A program made the translations under genes and the position numbers. A stretch of 8,922 nt of DNA from positions 1-8,922 of the forward strand of contig JAZQXT010000017.1 in the NCBI GenBank assembly GCA_045633005.1, given 5' to 3'. The DNA is from CAG-390 sp045633005. GTDB taxonomy: Bacteria > Bacillota > Clostridia > Oscillospirales > CAG-272. The notes under the pieces are model-generated. The model was not told the origin of the DNA, searched no databases, and was given only the letters and a program-made list of their open reading frames with translations. Below, one piece after another: positions 6,397-8,922 of the stretch; position 1 is the stretch's first letter, and every line of letters begins with the position of its first letter.

Positions 6397-7284
6397 TTAA
6401 AGCTCTATTTTCAGATCATTCGTAAATTTCGGCGTAAATTCGGCAGTTGCGGACATCGGCGACTGCATATACCCCTCAAACCCAAGCTCCAGCGCGACCT
6501 TTCGCACGCTCTCGTACTCAAAGGTCGTCACGCGGCGGCACAGATTTTTCTCCTCGCCGCTATAAAAGCTCGGCGTGTATTGGCTCATAAGTCCAAGCAC
6601 GACGTCGGCGGGCGGCACTATTTCGGCAAGACGGCGAAGCACCGCCTCGGAATCCCTTCTGCAAGCGGGAAGCACGAGATGGCGTACAAGCACGCCGCGG
6701 CGCATCAAGCCGCCCTCGTCAAACTCCGCCCTTCCGAGCATTTTATACATAAACTCTATCGCCTCGGCGGTGCGCTCGGCGTAGTCCCCGACACCCGAAT
6801 AGCGAAGCGAAAGCTCGGAGCTGATATATTTGAAATCGGGCATATAGATATCAACGAGTCCGCGCACTCTCTCAAGCGTTTCGGGGCGTTCATAGCCGCC
6901 GCTGTTCCACACAACGGGGACGTGAAGCTCGCCCTTGACGGCGGCAAGGGCTTCGCATATCTTGTCCGTGTACTGCGTCGGCGTAACGAGGTTTACGTTA
7001 TGCACGCCCGACTCTTGAAGCTCCAAAAACAGCTCGGAAAGTCGGCGCACGCTGATATCCTCGCCAATAAGGTCGCGGCTTATCGGCTTATTTTGACAGA
7101 AAACGCACGAAAGCACGCATCCCGAAAAAAACACCGTTCCCGAGCCGCGCGTGCCGCTGATGCACGGCTCCTCGTAGATATGGCGCGACACGCGGCTGAC
7201 GCGAAGCGCGTCGGGCGCGCCGCAAGCGCCGCGTGATAGCCGTCTGTCAACGCCGCAACGGCGCGGACAAAGCTCACAGTTCAT
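6397..7284 (-). CDS. Radical SAM protein, PflX (COG1313) type
   Basis: The product of 295 residues belongs to the radical SAM family distantly related to pyruvate-formate-lyase activating enzyme and usually annotated PflX; its reaction is unknown. The [4Fe-4S] motif is CVLSCVFC (C56, C60, C63), preceded by GTVFFSG. A second cysteine set at the N-terminus (C3, C6, C10, C21, in NCELCPRRC and GACG) is typical of this group and could bind another metal or cluster. NSGGYERPE and DIYMPDFKY follow, as in PflA relatives. The ATG at 7284 is chosen over the in-frame GTG at 7299 because AGAGGTG lies five nt before it and the cysteine motif starts immediately; the GTG falls inside the ribosome binding site. 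No glycyl-radical enzyme is nearby, so a role as an activase is unsupported. Confidence 0.88.
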   Translation of the reverse strand: MNCELCPRRCGVDRRLSRGACGAPDALRVSRVSRHIYEEPCISGTRGSGTVFFSGCVLSCVFCQNKPISRDLIGEDISVRRLSELFLELQESGVHNVNLVTPTQYTDKICEALAAVKGELHVPVVWNSGGYERPETLERVRGLVDIYMPDFKYISSELSLRYSGVGDYAERTAEAIEFMYKMLGRAEFDEGGLMRRGVLVRHLVLPACRRDSEAVLRRLAEIVPPADVVLGLMSQYTPSFYSGEEKNLCRRVTTFEYESVRKVALELGFEGYMQSPMSATAEFTPKFTNDLKIEL

Positions 7285-7314
7285 TTTTTCACCTCTCACC
7301 CAACAGTTTTTTAT

Positions 7315-7343
7315 ATTATAGCATATAAATCAAGCAAATTTAA
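7315..7343 (-). promoter_or_regulatory. Extended -10 promoter for the radical SAM gene
   Basis: TGCTATAAT (7323-7315) is an extended -10 element; the hexamer 17 bp upstream is TTAAAT (7338-7343), a weak -35. The predicted start near 7308 leaves a leader of about 24 nt. The -35 overlaps the first copy of the 13-bp direct repeat. Confidence 0.65.
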
Positions 7344-7366
7344 GTATTTCGGTGCAAAATTAAGTA
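7334..7366. promoter_or_regulatory. 13-bp direct repeat in the divergent promoter region, candidate operator
   Basis: GCAAATTTAAGTA (7334-7346) and GCAAAATTAAGTA (7354-7366) match at 12 of 13 positions and start exactly 20 bp apart, about two helical turns, so a dimeric regulator could bind both on one DNA face. One copy covers the radical SAM -35; the other lies just upstream of the VOC gene promoter. The AT-rich composition makes chance possible. Confidence 0.45.
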
Positions 7367-7387
7367 AAATTTCACGCGTCGGGGGCA

Positions 7388-7416
7388 TTGACACGGCGCG
7401 GTTTTGCATTTATAAT
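7388..7416 (+). promoter_or_regulatory. Consensus sigma-A promoter for the VOC gene
   Basis: TTGACA (7388-7393), a 17-bp spacer and TATAAT (7411-7416) match the full consensus. The predicted start near 7423 gives a leader of about 22 nt, with AAAGGAG at 7432-7438 six nt before the ATG. High basal expression is expected unless repressed. Confidence 0.9.
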
Positions 7417-7444
7417 GTAAGTATAAAGCCCAAAGGAGACGAAA

Positions 7445-7828
7445 ATGAAGCTTCATCACATCGCGCTGAAATCCTCTGATATTGAAAAAACGCTCGCCTT
7501 TTACACCGCAATCGGTATGCGCCACGTCGCAGAATGGGGCGAGGGAACGGGACGCACCGTTATGCTCGACATCGGCGACGGCACCCGCCTTGAGATATTC
7601 GCAAACGGCGGCGACGAGTTTCCGCCGCGCGGAAAATGGTTGCACCTCGCCCTCGCGTCCGAGGACGTTGACGCATCCTACGCCGCCGCGCTCGCGGCAG
7701 GCGCTACCGCGCTGACTCCGCCCAAGACCGTGGACATCCCCGCGGCAAAGCCCGCTCCCATGTCCATTCGCATAGCCTTCGTCAAAGGCCCCGACGGCGA
7801 GGAAGTGGAGTTTTTTGCGGAAGTTTGA
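7445..7828 (+). CDS. VOC-fold (glyoxalase/bleomycin-resistance superfamily) protein
   Basis: A single-gene transcription unit of 127 residues with the vicinal oxygen chelate fold: two beta-alpha-beta-beta-beta modules, the first beginning LHHIALKSSDIEKTLAFYTAIGM and the second HLALASEDVDASYAAALAAGA. Four candidate metal ligands sit at the glyoxalase I positions: H5, E50 (LEIF), H67 (WLHLA) and E122 (EEVEFF). The ending KGPDGEEVEFFAEV is typical. The length and ligand set fit glyoxalase I (lactoylglutathione lyase-like isomerisation of a methylglyoxal adduct), but many relatives of this size act on other substrates or bind drugs, so only the superfamily is secure. It is divergent from the radical SAM gene, has a consensus promoter, and ends at a strong bidirectional terminator. 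Confidence 0.9.
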   Translation: MKLHHIALKSSDIEKTLAFYTAIGMRHVAEWGEGTGRTVMLDIGDGTRLEIFANGGDEFPPRGKWLHLALASEDVDASYAAALAAGATALTPPKTVDIPAAKPAPMSIRIAFVKGPDGEEVEFFAEV

Positions 7829-7833
7829 TTTTA

Positions 7834-7871
7834 AAAGAGGACGAAGATTTTTTGCATTCTTCGTCCTCTTT
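7834..7871. terminator. Bidirectional terminator between the VOC and SLOG genes
   Basis: A perfect 14-bp stem, AAAGAGGACGAAGA (7834-7847) with TCTTCGTCCTCTTT (7858-7871), encloses a ten-nt T-rich loop. It lies six bp after the VOC stop and eight bp after the end of the minus-strand SLOG gene. T tracts at both stem ends let it serve both convergent genes. Confidence 0.88.
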
Positions 7872-7878
7872 ATGTATG

Positions 7879-8346
7879 TCAACTACTCCAAAGATTAATA
7901 ATCAGCTTGTCTTTTTTCTTTTTTGCATATTTATAAGCCTTATAAGCTCCGCTGCCTTCTTTGTCCTCTGCATAAAAGATTATAACATCGCTTTGATCTA
8001 TCATTGCACAATTCCGAAAATAAATACTTTTATACCACCCGTCAAAGGAAGGCATAAGAAATATTACCTCGTCATAGTCCTCGCGCTCGAAGTAACGCGC
8101 CCCCTTGCGCAAATACCGTTCCTGCGAAACGCAGTACACGCGCCTGATATTAAGCTCTGGGCTTTCAACTTTAATTTTTGTTACGATTTCATAGCAAAGC
8201 GCATCAAAAGCGCCGTAGCCGCCAAAATAAAACGTGCGACATCCGCCATCCACAGCTCGTATGATTTCAGCAGTAGTTATCGCGTATAAGCTCTCGGTTG
8301 TATTAATTTCACGATGTCCGAAAAATGAGCAAATCTTTTCTTCCAT
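7879..8346 (-). CDS. Small SLOG-domain protein (YpsA/DUF1273-like)
   Basis: The 155-residue product has the SLOG (SMF/DprA-LOG) Rossmann-like layout: an N-terminal strand ending ICSFFGHRE (5-13), the glycine-rich turn FGGYGAFDALCYE (41-53), and a C-terminal half with DQSDVIIFYAEDKEGSGAYKAYKYAKKKKDKLIINL (about 117-151), matching the pattern in which an Asp-bearing strand and a Gly-Ser/Thr loop form the ligand pocket. SLOG proteins are thought to bind nucleotides or nucleotide-derived ligands; no catalytic activity is established for this small group. The ATG at 8346 is the only reasonable start because the first motif begins at once and no upstream in-frame start exists. There is no Shine-Dalgarno at normal distance; the nearest, AAGGGG, is about 16 nt away inside a terminator-like hairpin. 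It forms its own unit behind a long structured leader. Confidence 0.85.
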   Translation of the reverse strand: MEEKICSFFGHREINTTESLYAITTAEIIRAVDGGCRTFYFGGYGAFDALCYEIVTKIKVESPELNIRRVYCVSQERYLRKGARYFEREDYDEVIFLMPSFDGWYKSIYFRNCAMIDQSDVIIFYAEDKEGSGAYKAYKYAKKKKDKLIINLWSS

Positions 8347-8381
8347 AAAAAATAAGGTGCCACCCCTTGCGAGATGACACC
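8347..8381 (-). terminator. Terminator or attenuator hairpin ending at the SLOG start codon
   Basis: GGTGTC (8381-8376) pairs with GGCACC (8361-8356), six bp including one U-G, around a 14-nt loop, followed by TTATTTTTT (8355-8347) and then directly by the ATG. The alternative hairpin TGCGAGA (8398-8392) with TCTCGCA (8374-8368) has the 5' arm of the terminator in its loop, so the two folds exclude each other or form a pseudoknot. This is the arrangement expected of an attenuator. Confidence 0.6.
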
Positions 8382-8531
8382 GTAGAATACCTCTCGCATA
8401 GTTGTCACACCATCTATAACCTACTTCCCAGCCGATTACTGCGATACCGTATTGCTACCGAAATATAGTATGGTTGGGAAAATGATATAGTACGCCCATG
8501 TAGGTTATTTTCATTATTAAGATGATGTGAC
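8382..8531 (-). ncRNA. Structured leader or small RNA upstream of the SLOG gene
   Basis: Read on the minus strand from the predicted transcription start (8531), the first 12 nt GTCACATCATCT (8531-8520) pair with AGATGGTGTGAC (8415-8404), one pair being U-G. This continues as ATAACCTAC (8508-8500) with GTAGGTTAT (8424-8416), then TTCCCA (8480-8475) with TGGGAA (8430-8425). On the 3' side the three arms are contiguous (27 nt); on the 5' side they are interrupted by an 11-nt bulge (8519-8509) and a 19-nt bulge (8499-8481). The apical 44 nt fold only weakly by eye. The segment then leads into the attenuator-like hairpins. It matches no riboswitch class I recognise; a cis-regulatory leader for the SLOG gene or an independent RNA of about 185 nt are both possible. 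Confidence 0.6.
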
Positions 8532-8537
8532 GTATAT

Positions 8538-8566
8538 ATTATATCACATTTATTTTTGTTTTTCAA
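8538..8566 (-). promoter_or_regulatory. Sigma-A promoter for the structured leader and SLOG gene
   Basis: TTGAAA (8566-8561), a 17-bp A-rich spacer and TATAAT (8543-8538). The expected start, about seven nt downstream, falls at or next to 8531, which is the first paired base of the leader's basal helix. That agreement supports both the promoter and the RNA. Confidence 0.82.
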
Positions 8567-8593
8567 TACGGAACAAGGATTTATATGCAAAAT

Positions 8594-8656
8594 TTCGGCA
8601 CACCGTCTTTGAAAACGCGAAGCGTTTTCCCTGCCGTGCGCTTTGGCTGTGCCGAA
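8594..8656. repeat. Palindromic repeat module 1
   Basis: An outer 9-bp inverted repeat TTCGGCACA (8594-8602) / TGTGCCGAA (8648-8656) encloses a perfect hairpin GAAAACGC-GAA-GCGTTTTC (8611-8629). It lies in a gene-free stretch just upstream of the SLOG promoter. It looks like a short non-coding intergenic repeat; no protein frame is credible here. Confidence 0.7.
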
Positions 8657-8675
8657 TGTTCGCACCAACAATTTG

Positions 8676-8805
8676 CCTCCCTTGTGTAAAGGGAGGTGGC
8701 ATTTTCGCAAGAAAATGACGGAGGGATTGTTGAAAAAAGCAATATTTCGGGTTAAAAACAATCCCTCAGTCACCTTCGGTGACAGGTCCCTTTACACAAG
8801 GGAGC
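8676..8805. repeat. Palindromic repeat module 2, MITE-like element
   Basis: About 130 bp bounded by perfect 18-bp inverted repeats CTCCCTTGTGTAAAGGGA (8677-8694) and its complement (8787-8804). Inside is a second perfect 11-bp inverted repeat GAGGGATTGTT (8721-8731) / AACAATCCCTC (8757-8767). Two small hairpins sit between the inner and outer arms: CATTTTC-GCAA-GAAAATG (8700-8717) with a GNRA-type loop, and GTCAC-CTTCG-GTGAC (8769-8783). The left outer arm can also fold on itself (CCTCCCTT/AAGGGAGG, 8676-8696). From general familiarity, similar sequences recur in gut Clostridia genomes; that recollection is unverified. No transposase and no clear target duplication are seen, so non-autonomous mobility is inference. 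Confidence 0.72.
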
Positions 8806-8910
8806 CTCTATGGCAATCGCCTTTTAATAGTGCGTAGCCGTAATTTTTGGTGCTAAACCCTAATAAATCGGTCAGTGCAAACATCAAGCGGCGGTTTTTT
8901 TGTGTGAAAA
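8806..8910. other. Gene-free stretch before the right edge
   Basis: Nothing convincing is seen here: no credible reading frame, no clear promoter and no strong hairpin. A run of seven T residues at 8894-8901 follows GC-rich bases but lacks a good paired stem. Together with the two repeat modules it makes the stretch from 8567 to the edge non-coding. Confidence 0.5.
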
Positions 8911-8917
8911 AAGGAGG
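8911..8917 (+). promoter_or_regulatory. Ribosome binding site for a gene beyond the right edge
   Basis: AAGGAGG is a near-perfect Shine-Dalgarno. The ATG at 8918-8920 touches it with no spacing, so the true start codon probably lies just outside the window. Nothing can be said about that product. Confidence 0.5.
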
Positions 8918-8922
8918 ATGTC

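Noticed and set aside
7340..7882. A 180-codon open frame on the minus strand opposite the VOC gene
   Set aside because: The plus-strand VOC gene has a consensus promoter, a good ribosome binding site, conserved ligands and a terminator; the antisense frame has none of these.
8353..8368. T-box-like core AAGGGGTGGCACC in the SLOG leader
   Set aside because: It resembles the T-box AGGGTGGNACC, but no downstream antiterminator partner or separate terminator follows (the T run comes at once), the stem I landmarks are missing, and a SLOG gene is not a typical T-box target. A covariance search could reopen this.
8347..8531. 6S RNA
   Set aside because: The length is right and the 5' end is paired, but the 5' end does not pair with the 3' end, and no central open-bubble flanked by long helices is evident.
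8414..8773. A 119-codon minus-strand frame across the SLOG leader, promoter and repeats
   Set aside because: It spans palindromic repeats, shows no motif and no ribosome binding site, and conflicts with the promoter and structured leader.
8660..8820. Target-site duplication around the MITE-like element
   Set aside because: No direct repeat longer than a few bases is found immediately outside the 18-bp arms, so insertion by transposition cannot be shown.

Overview
The window looks like a chromosomal segment of a mid-GC Clostridia-type Firmicute, probably an uncultured gut Oscillospirales or relative. The signs are strong AAAGGAG-type ribosome binding sites, consensus sigma-A promoters with 17-bp spacers, walJ next to rlmH, a WG-repeat surface protein, a Firmicutes-type phosphoglucomutase and abundant short palindromic repeats. 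No rRNA, tRNA, CRISPR array or transposase is visible.

Layout. (1) Positions 1-851, plus strand: the C-terminal part of an alpha-phosphohexomutase that enters from the left edge. (2) Positions 852-1147: a convergent intergenic region with a bidirectional terminator, an array of seven or eight tiny unrelated hairpins joined by AATTCATG/CATGAAT linkers, and a perfect 17-bp hairpin. (3) Positions 6328 down to 1148, minus strand: an apparent five-gene operon with its own promoter, in the order galactokinase-like kinase, small three-span membrane protein, WalJ-type metallo-beta-lactamase-fold nuclease, RlmH rRNA methyltransferase, and secreted or anchored WG-repeat protein with a TTG start. The junctions are tight (9-bp gap, 16-nt overlap, direct abutment, 12-bp gap). 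(4) Positions 6397-7284, minus strand: a PflX-type radical SAM protein, divergent from (5) a small VOC-fold protein at 7445-7828 on the plus strand. Their shared control region has two good promoters and a 13-bp direct repeat with a 20-bp period. (6) Positions 8346-7879, minus strand: a SLOG-domain protein preceded by a promoter and an approximately 185-nt leader that can fold into a long bulged helix followed by a terminator ending right at the start codon. (7) Positions 8567-8922: no gene; two palindromic repeat modules, then a ribosome binding site at the right edge for a gene outside the window.

The coding content is mostly housekeeping and sugar metabolism: hexose-phosphate isomerisation, sugar phosphorylation, rRNA modification and a DNA or cell-envelope-linked nuclease. 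The most interesting signals are non-coding: the structured leader or small RNA ahead of the SLOG gene, the mini-hairpin array lying between the opposing terminators of two convergent transcripts, and the divergent promoter region with helically phased direct repeats. All functional assignments come from reading motifs by eye; no search or folding program was run.
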